Assembly: GCF_902859645.1 (NCBI RefSeq)
Contig: NZ_CADIJR010000032.1
Coordinates: 1 to 64,000 of the forward strand
Source: Achromobacter insuavis
GTDB lineage: Bacteria; Pseudomonadota; Gammaproteobacteria; Burkholderiales; Burkholderiaceae_B
Length of the DNA: 64,000 nucleotides
Direction: 5' to 3'
The first letter of the stretch is position 1, and each line of letters opens with the position of its first letter. The translations under genes and the position numbers were made by a program. Positions 19,377 through 27,956 of this stretch are shown piece after piece. A model generated the notes under the pieces. It did not search any database. It was not told the origin of the DNA and worked only from the letters and a program-made list of their open reading frames with translations.

Positions 19377-19526
19377 GACCCTCAATACCTATATTCGTTT
19401 TACAAGTCATCGGTAGCACGACGGCGAGGCGCGACAGACGCCGGCAGCATTCAGACCCGGGCCCCGGCCCGGCAGGAACACCCCACAAACGATGCGCGGC
19501 CACGCGCACACGAGGAGACGACTTCC

Positions 19527-20525
19527 ATGCTTGCAGCCCCCTTGCGCGGCCGCCTGGCCCTTGCCGCCTGTCTGGCCGCGGCGGCCCTGTTGCCCGCCGC
19601 CGCGCGCGCCGCCGACTATCCGGCGCGCGACGTCAGGATCATCGTGCCCTTCCCCGCCGGCGGCACCGCCGACATCGCCGCGCGCGTGGTCGCGGCCGAA
19701 CTGGGCAAGGCCTGGGGCAAGGCGGTGGTGGTGGACAACAAGGCCGGCGCGGGCGGCAACGTCGGCACCGCCGAGGCGGCGCGCGCCGCCGCCGACGGCT
19801 ACACCCTGCTGATGGGCACCGTCAGCACCCACGCCATCAACCAGTCCGTCTACGCCAAGCTGCCCTACGATCCGGTCAAGGACTTCACTCCGGTGACGCT
19901 GGTGATCCCGGTGCCCAACGTGCTCGAACTGAATCCGGGCTTTGCCGACAAGCACGGCATCCGCAACGTGGCGGACCTGATCAAGTACCTGAAGGCCAAT
20001 CCCGGCAGCGTCAACATGGCCTCGACCGGCAACGGCACCTCGACCCACCTGTCGGGCGAACTGTTCCAGACCATGACCGGCACCCGCATGACGCACGTGC
20101 CCTACAAGGGCAGCAGCCCCGCGCTGACCGACGTGATGGCGGGCTCCTCGGATCTGATCTTCGACAACCTGCCGTCGTCGATGGGCTTCATCAAGAGCGG
20201 CAAGCTGCGGCCGCTGGCGGTCACCACCGCCACGCGTTCGCCGGCGCTGCCGGACGTGCCGACGCTGGCCGAGGCCGGCGTGCAAGGGTACGAGGCATCC
20301 AGCTGGTTCGGCCTGCTGGCCCCGGCCGGCACGCCGCCGGCGATCGTCGACAAGATCCAGCGCGATGTCGCCGCGGCGCTGCAACAGGCGCCGGTGCGCG
20401 AACAGCTGCAGGCCCAGGGCGCCACGCCGTCGGGCAACACGCCGGCGCAGTTCACCCAGTTCATGGCGCGGGAAACCGTCAAATGGGCCGCGGTCGTGAA
20501 GCAATCGGGCGCCAAGGTCGACTGA
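19527..20525 (+). CDS. Bug-family solute-binding receptor (second of the cluster)
   Basis: A second exported solute receptor, 332 residues, with a signal peptide ending near [10 protein letters not shown]. It keeps the family elements [49 protein letters not shown] and [16 protein letters not shown]. Its binding-loop residues differ from those of the receptor at 15261 (STHAINQS against VGSNAISYS), so a different ligand is likely. Ribosome-binding site gaggaga. It follows the candidate GntR operator and is the first gene of a rightward run with a third receptor and a dehydrogenase. Confidence 0.92.
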   Translation: MLAAPLRGRLALAACLAAAALLPAAARAADYPARDVRIIVPFPAGGTADIAARVVAAELGKAWGKAVVVDNKAGAGGNVGTAEAARAAADGYTLLMGTVSTHAINQSVYAKLPYDPVKDFTPVTLVIPVPNVLELNPGFADKHGIRNVADLIKYLKANPGSVNMASTGNGTSTHLSGELFQTMTGTRMTHVPYKGSSPALTDVMAGSSDLIFDNLPSSMGFIKSGKLRPLAVTTATRSPALPDVPTLAEAGVQGYEASSWFGLLAPAGTPPAIVDKIQRDVAAALQQAPVREQLQAQGATPSGNTPAQFTQFMARETVKWAAVVKQSGAKVD

Positions 20526-20598
20526 CCCGCGCCGATCCGGACCCGGCCGCCACGCGTGGGCGCCGGGTTCTTCATCATCACGCGAACCAGGAGACACC

Positions 20599-21570
20599 AT
20601 GAACAAATCGATGGGCGCGATCGCGCTGTCCGCCGCCGCGCTGCTTGCCGGGCCGGCGGTCCATGCCGCCGGCTATCCCACCAAGCCCGTCACGATGATC
20701 GTGCCGTTCGTGCCGGGCGGCTCGTCCGACATCACGGCGCGCAGCGTCACGCCGGGGCTGACCAAGGCGCTGGGCCAGACCTTCGTGGTCGAGAACAAGC
20801 CGGGCGCCAACAGCGCCATCGGCGCGCAGGCGCTGGCCCGCTCGACCGCCGACGGCTACACCATGATGGTCGGCTCGATCGGCACCTTCGCCATCAACGA
20901 GGCGCTGTACAAGAACCTCTCGTACAACCCGAGCAAGGACTTCGAGTACCTGACCCAGGCGGTGCGCAATCCCAACGTGCTGGTGGCCTCGCCGTCGTTC
21001 CCGGCCAACACGGTGGCCGAACTGGTCGACTACGCCAACAAGAATCCGGGCAAGGTGTCGTACGCCTCGTCCGGCACGGGCTCGTCCGACCACCTGTCGG
21101 CGGTGATGTTCCGCCAGCGCACCCAGACCTCGGGCGTGGACGTGCCGTACCGCGGCGGCGGCGCCGCCATCGCCGACCTGATGGGCGGCCAGGTCAACGT
21201 GTCGTTCCAGAATCTGGGCGCGGTGCAGACCCACATCAAGGCCGGCAAGCTCAAGGCGCTGGCCATCACCGGCGATGCGCGCGCGGCGGACCTGCCGGAC
21301 GTGCCGACGCTGGCCGAGGCCGGCGTCAAGGACATGGTGGTGTATTCGTGGCAGGGCTTCGCCGTGCCCAAGGGCACGCCGCCGGCCGTGGTGCAGCAGC
21401 TGACGCAGGCGCTGCAGACCGCCCTGCGCGATCCGCAGACCGAGAAGACGCTGCAGGGGCTGGGCTTCGAAGTGGTGGCCAACACGCCGCAGCAGTTCAG
21501 CGCGTTCCAGCAGGCCGAGGTCAAGCGCTGGAAGGACGTGATCCAGAAGGCCGACATCCAGCTGGAATAA
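20599..21570 (+). CDS. Bug-family solute-binding receptor (third of the cluster)
   Basis: A third receptor of the same family, 323 residues, immediately downstream of the second with a 73 bp gap and its own caggaga. The signal peptide ends near VHA-AGYPTKP. Core motifs: MIVPFVPGGSSDITARSV, VVENKPGANSAIGAQAL, DVPYRGGGAAIADLMGG and VVYSWQGFAVPKGTPP. Tandem receptors with diverged ligand loops suggest that this locus takes up several related acids. Confidence 0.92.
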   Translation: MNKSMGAIALSAAALLAGPAVHAAGYPTKPVTMIVPFVPGGSSDITARSVTPGLTKALGQTFVVENKPGANSAIGAQALARSTADGYTMMVGSIGTFAINEALYKNLSYNPSKDFEYLTQAVRNPNVLVASPSFPANTVAELVDYANKNPGKVSYASSGTGSSDHLSAVMFRQRTQTSGVDVPYRGGGAAIADLMGGQVNVSFQNLGAVQTHIKAGKLKALAITGDARAADLPDVPTLAEAGVKDMVVYSWQGFAVPKGTPPAVVQQLTQALQTALRDPQTEKTLQGLGFEVVANTPQQFSAFQQAEVKRWKDVIQKADIQLE

Positions 21571-21680
21571 GGCCGCCAGGCGGTGCGGCCCGGGGATGCT
21601 CCCGCGGCCCGCGCCCTCTCAGCCGGATTCAAGGCCGGATCAAGTAGCATGAAGGTTTCGCCACCCACCTGTACGACAAC

Positions 21681-22637
21681 ATGACCACCAAGCATCGCAT
21701 CATCCAGGTCGGCTCGCTGGCCGGCTCGCCCTCCGCCAACCAGCGCCTCGCCGAGCGCTATGACGTCATCGAGCTCTGGAAGCAGCCGGATCGCAAGGCG
21801 GCCCTGGCCGAACTCGGCAAGGGCGTCACCGCCGTCGTCACCTCGGCCAACTTCGGCGCCAACGCCGAACTCATCAACGCCCTGCCCGACCTGAAGGCCA
21901 TCTGCAGCTGGGGCGTGGGCTACGAGACCATCGACGTGCAGGCGGCGCACGCGCGCGGCGTGCAAGTCAGCAACACGCCCGACGTGCTGACCGATTGCGT
22001 GGCGGACCTGGCCTGGGGCCTGCTGATCGCCGGCGCCCGCCGCATGGGCCAGGGCGAACGCTTCGTGCGCGCCGGCCAGTGGGGCCAGGTGCACGGCAGC
22101 ATTCCGCTGGGCCAGCGCGTCAGCGGCAAGAAGCTCGGCATCGTGGGCCTGGGCCGCATCGGCGAGGCCATCGCCCGCCGCGGCGTCGGTTTCGACATGC
22201 AGGTGCGCTATCACAACCGCAGGAAGCGCGACGACATCGATTACGGCTACGAGGCCTCGCTGACCGACCTGGCGGCCTGGGCCGACTTCCTGATCGTGGC
22301 CACCGTGGGCGGCCCCGCCACGCGCCACCTGGTCAACCGCGAAGTGCTGGAGGCACTCGGTCCGCGCGGCATCATCGTCAACATCGCGCGCGGTCCGGTC
22401 ATCGACGAGGCCGCGCTGGTGGCCGCGCTGGAAGCCGGCAAGCTCGGCTGCGCCGCGCTCGACGTGTTCGAGCACGAGCCCAAGGTGCCCGAGGCCCTGA
22501 TCAAGAGCGACCAGGCGGTGCTGCTGCCTCACATCGGCAGCGCCACGCTGGAAACGCGCCAGTCGATGGAAGACCTGATGCTGGAGAACCTCGCGGCGTA
22601 TTTCGATACGGGCCGCGTGATCACGCCGGTGGATTGA
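21681..22637 (+). CDS. D-2-hydroxyacid dehydrogenase (glyoxylate/hydroxypyruvate reductase-like)
   Basis: An NAD(P)H-dependent reductase of 2-oxoacids, 318 residues. The catalytic domain has ICSWGVGYETIDVQAAHARG and VSNTPDVLTDCVADLAWGLL. The nucleotide-binding domain has GKKLGIVGLGRIGEAIARR with NRRKR after the second strand, which favours NADP. The catalytic triad is Arg in VNIARGPVIDEAAL, Glu in FEHEPKVPEAL and His in LLPHIGSATLETR. Tartronate semialdehyde, hydroxypyruvate or glyoxylate are likely substrates and would fit downstream of a GarL-type aldolase; this is inference. Confidence 0.88.
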   Translation: MTTKHRIIQVGSLAGSPSANQRLAERYDVIELWKQPDRKAALAELGKGVTAVVTSANFGANAELINALPDLKAICSWGVGYETIDVQAAHARGVQVSNTPDVLTDCVADLAWGLLIAGARRMGQGERFVRAGQWGQVHGSIPLGQRVSGKKLGIVGLGRIGEAIARRGVGFDMQVRYHNRRKRDDIDYGYEASLTDLAAWADFLIVATVGGPATRHLVNREVLEALGPRGIIVNIARGPVIDEAALVAALEAGKLGCAALDVFEHEPKVPEALIKSDQAVLLPHIGSATLETRQSMEDLMLENLAAYFDTGRVITPVD

Positions 22638-22697
22638 GGCGGACGGGAACGACGGCGCGGTCAGCGCCGTCGGCTCCCGTGCACGTGACGCGAATAC

Positions 22698-22740
22698 CGG
22701 CAACACAAACGCGTCCGGCACAAACGCGGCCGGCACAAAC
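22698..22740. repeat. Three imperfect tandem copies of an ACAAACG-containing unit
   Basis: Three consecutive units share CCGGCA...CACAAACGCG: CCGGCAACACAAACGCG, then TCCGGCACAAACGCG, then GCCGGCACAAACGA. They sit between the dehydrogenase stop and a bidirectional terminator. Too few and too short for a CRISPR; origin by local slippage is likely. Confidence 0.6.
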
Positions 22741-22741
22741 G

Positions 22742-22777
22742 AAAAAGCCTCTCGGCGCCCATACCGAGAGGCTTTCG
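22742..22777. terminator. Bidirectional intrinsic terminator
   Basis: AAAAAGCCTCTCGG ... CCGAGAGGCTTT: a 9 bp perfect stem (22747-22755 with 22764-22772) with A and T runs on either side. It serves the rightward dehydrogenase and the leftward small secreted protein. Confidence 0.85.
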
Positions 22778-22850
22778 ACTTTCAGGCCCGAAGACCCGTC
22801 CGCCGTGCAAAGGAACTACGGGATCCTGCGATCCGGCACTGCGCAACGCC

Positions 22851-23090
22851 TTACTTGGCAGGCGTCGTGGCGGTGCCCGATTTGTCCATCTTGGAAGCGC
22901 CCGATTTCTCGGCGCCTTGTTTGGCGGACGTCTTGTCGGACTTGTGATGCTTGTGCTGCGCCTGGGTCTTGGTGTCGCCCGCCTTGGTCGTGGCATCGGC
23001 GCCCGCCGCGAACGCCGAAGGCGCGGCAGCGAGACCGAGGCACAAGGCCGAAGTGGACAGGAACGCAGCGATACGGGAGTGAGTCGTCAT
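22851..23090 (-). CDS. Small exported lysine/alanine-rich protein
   Basis: A 79-residue protein starting MTTHSRIAAFLSTSALCLGLAAA, with a clear signal peptide cleaved near FA-AGADATT. The mature part of about 50 residues is low-complexity and basic (QAQHKHHKSDKTSAKQG), with Lys, Thr, Ser and Ala dominant, and ends TATTPAK. Composition resembles acid-shock-type or other small periplasmic basic proteins, but I see no specific family. An AGGAG lies 8 bp before the ATG, so it is very likely expressed. A longer frame to 23159 lacks a ribosome-binding site. Confidence 0.75.
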   Translation of the reverse strand: MTTHSRIAAFLSTSALCLGLAAAPSAFAAGADATTKAGDTKTQAQHKHHKSDKTSAKQGAEKSGASKMDKSGTATTPAK

Positions 23091-23292
23091 TACATGAACT
23101 CCTAATGGTGAAGGCCGCGGGGCTGCCCCCTTGGCCTTTCCGACACGGGGCGGCAACATCGCCGCATGACCCGTACTCCGTTGGAACCCGCGCCCCGCCG
23201 AAGGTTCAGCCCGATGCGCGGAATTTTCGCGTCCTTTCCGACGTTAACGCTTCGTCATGGGATCGTGACAATCGACGCGCGCCCTGCGACGC

Positions 23293-24066
23293 TCAGCTTT
23301 CAAATATCAGCAGCGCCACGGTGGCGAACAGCATCGCCGCGAAACAGGCTCTCAGCTTTCGTTCAGGCAGGCGATAGGCCAGGCGCACGCCCACCGGCAC
23401 GAACAGCAGGCTGCCCGCGGCCAGCGGCAGGCCCACCAGCCAGGCGGCCTGGCCGGCCCATGAATACGTCGCCAGCGCCACCGCCGAACCGGGAATCACC
23501 ATGCACAGGGCCAGCGCCTGCGCGGTGGTCTGCGGCAGCCGGAACACCGTGGTGATGATGGGCACCGCCAGCACCGCGCCGCCCACGCCGAAGAAACCGC
23601 CCAGCGTGCCGCACAGCATGCCCAGCACGCTGGCGCGGCGCGGCGTGAAGACCGGCGCGTTGCCGCTGGCCCTGGGCGCGCGCCGGGCCAGGCCGGCGCG
23701 CCAGGTCTGCCAGGCATAGAACAGCGCGATGAAGAACAGGAACACGGCGAAGCTCAGGCGCAGCACGCCCGACTCGATGCCCAGCGCCAGCCGCGCGCCG
23801 ACCCAGGTGAACACCACCGCGCCGCCCGCGCCGGCCAGCGCCACGCGGCGGTCGATGCGGGTCTGCTGGTTGTACTTGCGCACCGCCATGATGATGGTGG
23901 GCAGCACCATGATCAGCGCGGTGCCCTGCGCCAGCTGCTGGGACATGCCCATCAGCAGCACCAGCGCCGGAATCGCGATCATGCCGCCGCCGATGCCCAG
24001 CACGCCGCCCATGAAGCCAATGAGGCACCCCGCGCCCAGGCACAGGGCGATCAGCAACAGACTCAC
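23293..24066 (-). CDS. Sulfite exporter TauE/SafE-family permease
   Basis: A TSUP-family inner-membrane protein of 257 residues with about eight hydrophobic segments in two related halves. Each half carries the glycine motif: GFMGGVLGIGGGMIAIPAL near residue 20 and GTLGGFFGVGGAVLAVPII near 160. Members export or import sulfite, sulfoacetate or other small anions; the substrate here is unknown. It starts with a GTG preceded by GGGAG, 12 bp after the radA stop, so it is probably co-transcribed with radA. Confidence 0.9.
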   Translation of the reverse strand: MSLLLIALCLGAGCLIGFMGGVLGIGGGMIAIPALVLLMGMSQQLAQGTALIMVLPTIIMAVRKYNQQTRIDRRVALAGAGGAVVFTWVGARLALGIESGVLRLSFAVFLFFIALFYAWQTWRAGLARRAPRASGNAPVFTPRRASVLGMLCGTLGGFFGVGGAVLAVPIITTVFRLPQTTAQALALCMVIPGSAVALATYSWAGQAAWLVGLPLAAGSLLFVPVGVRLAYRLPERKLRACFAAMLFATVALLIFES

Positions 24067-24078
24067 GTGGGGCTCCCG

Positions 24079-25443
24079 TCAGCGCAGTTTGTCGAGCGCG
24101 GCGTCGAGCCGGTCCATCGCCCAGATCTCCAGCCCTTCGATGGGCTGGCGCGGCGCGTTGGCCTTGGGGATGAGCGCGATCGAGAAGCCCAGCTTGGCGG
24201 CTTCGCGCAGGCGTTCCTGGCCGCGCGGCGCGGGCCGGATCTCGCCCGCCAGGCCGACTTCGCCGAAGGCGATCAGGCCGCGCGGCAGGGGTCGGTCGCG
24301 CAGCGACGACATGATGGCCAGCAGCACCGGCAGGTCGGCCGCCGGCTCGGTGATCCGCACCCCGCCCACGGCGTTGACGAACACGTCCTGGTCGAAGGTC
24401 GAGACGCCCGCATGGCGGTGCAGCACCGCCAGCAGCATTGCCAGGCGGTTGCCCTCCAGGCCTACCGTCAGGCGGCGCGGATTGGGCGCGTGGGAACTGT
24501 CCACCAGCGCCTGGATCTCGACCAGCAGCGGGCGGGTGCCTTCCTGCGTGGCCATCACGCAGGAGCCGGCCACCTGCTGCTCGTGCTGCGACAGGAACAG
24601 CGCGGAGGGATTGGCGACGCCGCGCAGGCCGCGGTCGGTCATGGCGAACACGCCCAGCTCGTTGACCGCGCCGAAGCGGTTCTTGAAGGCCCGCACCAGG
24701 CGGAACGACGAATGCGTGTCGCCCTCGAAGTACAGCACCGTGTCGACGATGTGCTCGAGCACGCGCGGGCCGGCCAGCGCGCCGTCCTTGGTGACGTGGC
24801 CGATCATGACGATGGCGATGCCGGTCTGCTTGGCCAGGCGCGTCAGCTGCGCGGCGCACTCGCGCACCTGCGACACCGAGCCGGGCGCGGCGGTCAGCTC
24901 GCCGCTGTACAGGGTCTGGATCGAGTCGATGACGGCCACGCTGGGCTTCTGCTCGGACACCGCGGCCTGGATGGCTTCCAGGCGGATTTCCGCCAGCAGA
25001 TTGACATTGCCGGTCTGCAGCCCCAGCCGGCGCGCGCGCAGCGCCACCTGCTCGGCCGATTCCTCGCCGGTGACGTAGAGCACGTTGGTGCTTTCCGACA
25101 GCGAGGCCAGCGCCTGCAGCAGCAGGGTCGACTTGCCGATGCCGGGGTCGCCGCCGATCAGCACCACGGCGCCGGCCACCAGGCCGCCGCCCAGCACGCG
25201 GTCGAATTCCTCCAGCCCGGTGGGGGTGCGCGGCGTTTCACGCGCCTCGATCTCGGACAGGCTGCGCACCGGGCTGCTGGAGGCCAGCGGCGCATAGCGG
25301 TGCGAGGCCGCGGCGGCCGGCGCGGCCGACTCCACGGTTTCTTCCAGGGTGTTCCAGGCGTTGCAGTGCGGACACTTGCCTTGCCATTTCGGGGTGGTGC
25401 CGCCGCATTCGGCGCACACATAGACGGTTCGGGTTTTGGCCAT
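24079..25443 (-). CDS. radA: DNA repair protein RadA (branch-migration ATPase)
   Basis: A RecA-related ATPase that processes recombination intermediates. The 454-residue product starts MAKTRTVYVCAECGG with the four-cysteine zinc finger CAEC...CPHC. Walker A is GGDPGIGKSTLLLQ (about residue 93), the RadA signature KNRFG occurs in FKNRFGAVNELG, and the C-terminal Lon-protease-like domain begins near residue 290. I chose the ATG at 25443 because the zinc finger must follow it directly; the longer frame to 25548 adds unrelated residues. Confidence 0.97.
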   Translation of the reverse strand: MAKTRTVYVCAECGGTTPKWQGKCPHCNAWNTLEETVESAAPAAAASHRYAPLASSSPVRSLSEIEARETPRTPTGLEEFDRVLGGGLVAGAVVLIGGDPGIGKSTLLLQALASLSESTNVLYVTGEESAEQVALRARRLGLQTGNVNLLAEIRLEAIQAAVSEQKPSVAVIDSIQTLYSGELTAAPGSVSQVRECAAQLTRLAKQTGIAIVMIGHVTKDGALAGPRVLEHIVDTVLYFEGDTHSSFRLVRAFKNRFGAVNELGVFAMTDRGLRGVANPSALFLSQHEQQVAGSCVMATQEGTRPLLVEIQALVDSSHAPNPRRLTVGLEGNRLAMLLAVLHRHAGVSTFDQDVFVNAVGGVRITEPAADLPVLLAIMSSLRDRPLPRGLIAFGEVGLAGEIRPAPRGQERLREAAKLGFSIALIPKANAPRQPIEGLEIWAMDRLDAALDKLR

Positions 25444-25874
25444 GGGCGCAAGTTTACCGGCACACGGCGGCGCCCGGGAGCCGCGGATGCGTCGCCGCGG
25501 CGCGCCGGACCGGCGGTTTTGCCCCGCCCTGGTGCAGCCAGCTTTCAATTCGCTTGCATAAACAGGGACGTGTCACAGTTACACCATGCAAACAGAAGAA
25601 ATTCGCTGGCAGATTTCTGCAAATCGCGCATAATCACCGGGTGATGCGCAATGTTGAACCGTCGGTTATGTGGCGGCATACCCGGCGCCGCCGTCCGACA
25701 GGACGGCACGACGGGAATCGCGGCGCATCGCGAGACGCTTGGGCCGCAGACACGGCCACCTAAACCGGAACACGACCCGCCCCTGGACGAGACCGCCGGA
25801 CCACCGGCGCAGCACAGGCCAAGGTCAGACGCGAATACGCCTTGCCACCAGGCGTATGCGCGAGGAGTACGCGC
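25444..25874. promoter_or_regulatory. 431 bp intergenic region with several inverted repeats
   Basis: It separates the divergent radA and the unknown membrane-protein gene. No credible gene is visible; the frames crossing it lack ribosome-binding sites and recognisable products. It contains ATCACC-G-GGTGAT (25633-25645), itself flanked by GCGCA and TGCGC; AACCG-T-CGGTT (25657-25667); and a hairpin ATACGCCT...AGGCGTAT (25835-25857) just before the ribosome-binding site of the next gene. The first repeat overlaps a CATAAT that could be a -10 box. These look like regulatory sites for the downstream gene; the protein that binds them is unknown. Confidence 0.45.
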
Positions 25875-26510
25875 ATGAGCATTACCTATCGCCCCCCCTT
25901 CGACGAAGACGACGAACTGGATTTGCGCGCCCTGTATCGCAAGCCCAGGGCTGGCGGCAGCCCCGAACTGGACGCGGCCGTGCGCCGCACCTGGCATCCC
26001 GGCCGCAGCTGGCACCCGGGCTGGGCGGCCGCCGCCTGCGCCGCGCTGGTCGCCGGCCTGTTCGTCTGGACCGACATGCGTGAAAGCGCCGAGCATGCCG
26101 ACGCGGCGCCGCAACTGGCCGTGTCGCACGAGCCGGCCATCAATATCGAACGCGGTCCCGCGCCCCGGCCCGCGGTCGCCGAAGCGCCCGCGCCGCAGCC
26201 GACGTCCGCGCCGGTGCAGCGCGCCGCGGTGCAGACGCCCGCCGACGCGCCCGCCGCCGTTCCCGCCCAGCAGGCGGCCACGGAAGCCGCGCCGGCCACC
26301 GCCGAACAACCCGCCGAGGCCGCCAGCAGCGAGCCGGTCGCCTTCAGCGAGCAGGACATCGAGGCCCGCGTGGCGCACATCCGCGCGCTGATGCAGGACG
26401 ACCAGCAGGAAGACGCCGTGACGGCGCTGCACGAATTGCAGCAAGGCGCCCCCGACCTGACCCTGCCCGACGACCTGCAGGAACTGGCGCAGCAGAACCC
26501 TGCTTCCTGA
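25875..26510 (+). CDS. Unknown single-pass membrane protein with Ala/Pro-rich linker
   Basis: A 211-residue protein I do not recognise. The cytoplasmic N-terminus (MSITYRPPFDEDDELDLRAL) is acidic and then basic; a membrane helix spans about 47-64 (AAAACAALVAGLFVWTDM). A linker rich in Ala, Pro, Glu and Gln runs from about 75 to 155, and a helical C-terminal domain (SEQDIEARVAHIRALMQDDQQE, DLTLPDDLQELAQQ) would be periplasmic. This plan resembles small anti-sigma-like or TonB-like proteins, but no motif decides it. Gaggag precedes the ATG by 7 bp. The unusual upstream region carries several inverted repeats. Confidence 0.7.
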   Translation: MSITYRPPFDEDDELDLRALYRKPRAGGSPELDAAVRRTWHPGRSWHPGWAAAACAALVAGLFVWTDMRESAEHADAAPQLAVSHEPAINIERGPAPRPAVAEAPAPQPTSAPVQRAAVQTPADAPAAVPAQQAATEAAPATAEQPAEAASSEPVAFSEQDIEARVAHIRALMQDDQQEDAVTALHELQQGAPDLTLPDDLQELAQQNPAS

Positions 26511-26536
26511 CCCCGTTTCCGCTTTCCGCTTTACCC

Positions 26537-26567
26537 GTCCAGGCCCGCCTTCGTTGCGGGCCTGGAC
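26537..26567. terminator. Long perfect hairpin, possible terminator
   Basis: GTCCAGGCCCGC (26537-26548) and GCGGGCCTGGAC (26556-26567) are perfectly complementary over 12 bp with a 7-base loop. The stem lies 26 bp after the unknown membrane-protein stop. There is no T-run, so termination would be inefficient or Rho-assisted. Confidence 0.55.
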
Positions 26568-26615
26568 GTTGATACCCCCGAGATCCGGTCAGAAACTGAT
26601 CGGCTTCTTGCTAAC

Positions 26616-27068
26616 ATGGCCAACATGAGTCCGAGCTTCCACCACCGCAACCTCCCCCACCTGCTGCTCTACGCGCGCGAAACCCTGATGGCGCACTTCC
26701 GGCCGATCCTGCACGCGGCCGGCGTCACCGAACAGCAATGGCGGGTGTTGCGCACGCTGAGCGAAGTCGGCGCGATGGAACCCAACCAGATCGCCCGCAG
26801 CTGCCAGATCCTCAGCCCCAGCCTGACCCGCATGCTGGCCGGCATGGAGGAACAGGGCCTGATCAAGCGGGTGCGCTCGAACGCCGACCAGCGGCGCCAG
26901 GAAATCTCGCTGACGCCCAAGAGCAACAAGCTGATCGACCGCATGCGGCCGCAGGTGGATGCCAAGTATCAGGAAATCGAGGACCGGATCGGCAAGGAAT
27001 TGCTCGACCGCCTGTACGCCGACGTCGACGCGATGGTCGACCTGATCAAGCGCGATCAGGCCGAATGA
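26616..27068 (+). CDS. hpaR: HpaR, MarR-family repressor of homoprotocatechuate degradation
   Basis: A MarR-family repressor of 150 residues. The N-terminus SFHHRNLPHLLLYARETLMAHFR and the winged helix-turn-helix GAMEPNQIARSCQILSPSLTRML with the wing VRSNADQRRQEISLTPKSNKL match HpaR of the hpa operon. It should release the operators in the presence of 4-hydroxyphenylacetate or homoprotocatechuate derivatives. It is tail-to-tail with hpaD (1 bp between the stops). An ATG three codons downstream is an alternative start. A GCTAACATG next to the start resembles part of the operator at 29592-29608, so autoregulation is possible. Confidence 0.9.
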   Translation: MANMSPSFHHRNLPHLLLYARETLMAHFRPILHAAGVTEQQWRVLRTLSEVGAMEPNQIARSCQILSPSLTRMLAGMEEQGLIKRVRSNADQRRQEISLTPKSNKLIDRMRPQVDAKYQEIEDRIGKELLDRLYADVDAMVDLIKRDQAE

Positions 27069-27069
27069 C

Positions 27070-27921
27070 TCAGTCCGGCACGGGCAGGATCGCGTTGATC
27101 TGGCCCGTGCCCGAACTGGTGAAGTAGTCCGTGACGATCTCGGCCGGCCGGTCGTAGGCGTCCCAGCCCAGCAGTCCCAGCAACATGGCGGTGTCGTGCA
27201 TGCCGCCCTCGCCCACGCACAGGTCGGCGTATTCCGGCAGCATGGCGCAGAACGTCTTCCAGTCGCCCTGGCGCCACAGGTCCACCACCCGCAGGTCGAC
27301 CTGGCGGTAGAACTCGCGGCTGATCTGGTGCATGGCGGCCTCGGGGCTGCCGTTGTCGTTGAAGCGGTGCGACAGCGAACCGCTGGCCAGCACCGCGACG
27401 CGGCTGTCGCTCTGCTCGATGGCCTGGCGCAGCGCCGCGCCGAAGCGGCGGCTGTCTTCCAAAGCATGCCAGGCGCACCAGGCCGCCACCGACACCACCT
27501 TGAAGCGGTCGTCGCCATTCATGTAGCGCATGGGCACCAGCGTGCCGTATTCCAGCTCCAGGCTGGCGATCTCGTGCGCGCGGGTGGCCACGCCGGCGGC
27601 GCTGGCGCACTCGGCGATGCGCCGGCCCAGCGCCGGATCGCCGCGATAGGCATAGTCCATGTCCTTGATGAAATGCGGCAGCTCGTTGCTGGTGTAGCGG
27701 CCGGCGAAGCGCTCGTTGCAATTGACGTGATAGCCGGCGTTCACCAGCCAGTGCACGTCCAGCACCACCAGCGTGTCCACGTCCAGGTCGCGGCAGCGCT
27801 GGCCGATGGCGCGGTGCCCCTGGATCGCGGCTTCACGGCAGCCATGGTGGCGGCCGGGCATTTCGGATAGGTACATCGACGGCACGTGCGTTACCTTGGC
27901 CGCCAGCGCGAGCTTGCCCAT
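27070..27921 (-). CDS. hpaD: 3,4-dihydroxyphenylacetate 2,3-dioxygenase
   Basis: A class III (LigB-type) extradiol dioxygenase that opens the homoprotocatechuate ring to 5-carboxymethyl-2-hydroxymuconate semialdehyde. The 283-residue product shows LALAAKVTHVPSMYLSEMPGRHHGCREAA near the start (with a metal-binding His), DTLVVLDVHWLVNAGYHVN, and ASGSLSHRFNDNG. I chose the ATG at 27921 because it follows aggaga by 9 bp and fits the family; a longer frame to 27969 overlaps the hpaE stop. It is 35 bp downstream of hpaE in the same operon. Confidence 0.92.
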   Translation of the reverse strand: MGKLALAAKVTHVPSMYLSEMPGRHHGCREAAIQGHRAIGQRCRDLDVDTLVVLDVHWLVNAGYHVNCNERFAGRYTSNELPHFIKDMDYAYRGDPALGRRIAECASAAGVATRAHEIASLELEYGTLVPMRYMNGDDRFKVVSVAAWCAWHALEDSRRFGAALRQAIEQSDSRVAVLASGSLSHRFNDNGSPEAAMHQISREFYRQVDLRVVDLWRQGDWKTFCAMLPEYADLCVGEGGMHDTAMLLGLLGWDAYDRPAEIVTDYFTSSGTGQINAILPVPD

Positions 27922-27956
27922 GGTGTTTGTCTCCTGGTTGTCTTGCCGGATGGGGT

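Noticed and set aside
22698-22740. CRISPR array
   Set aside because: Only three imperfect 14-17 bp units without spacers of constant length, and no cas genes in the window.
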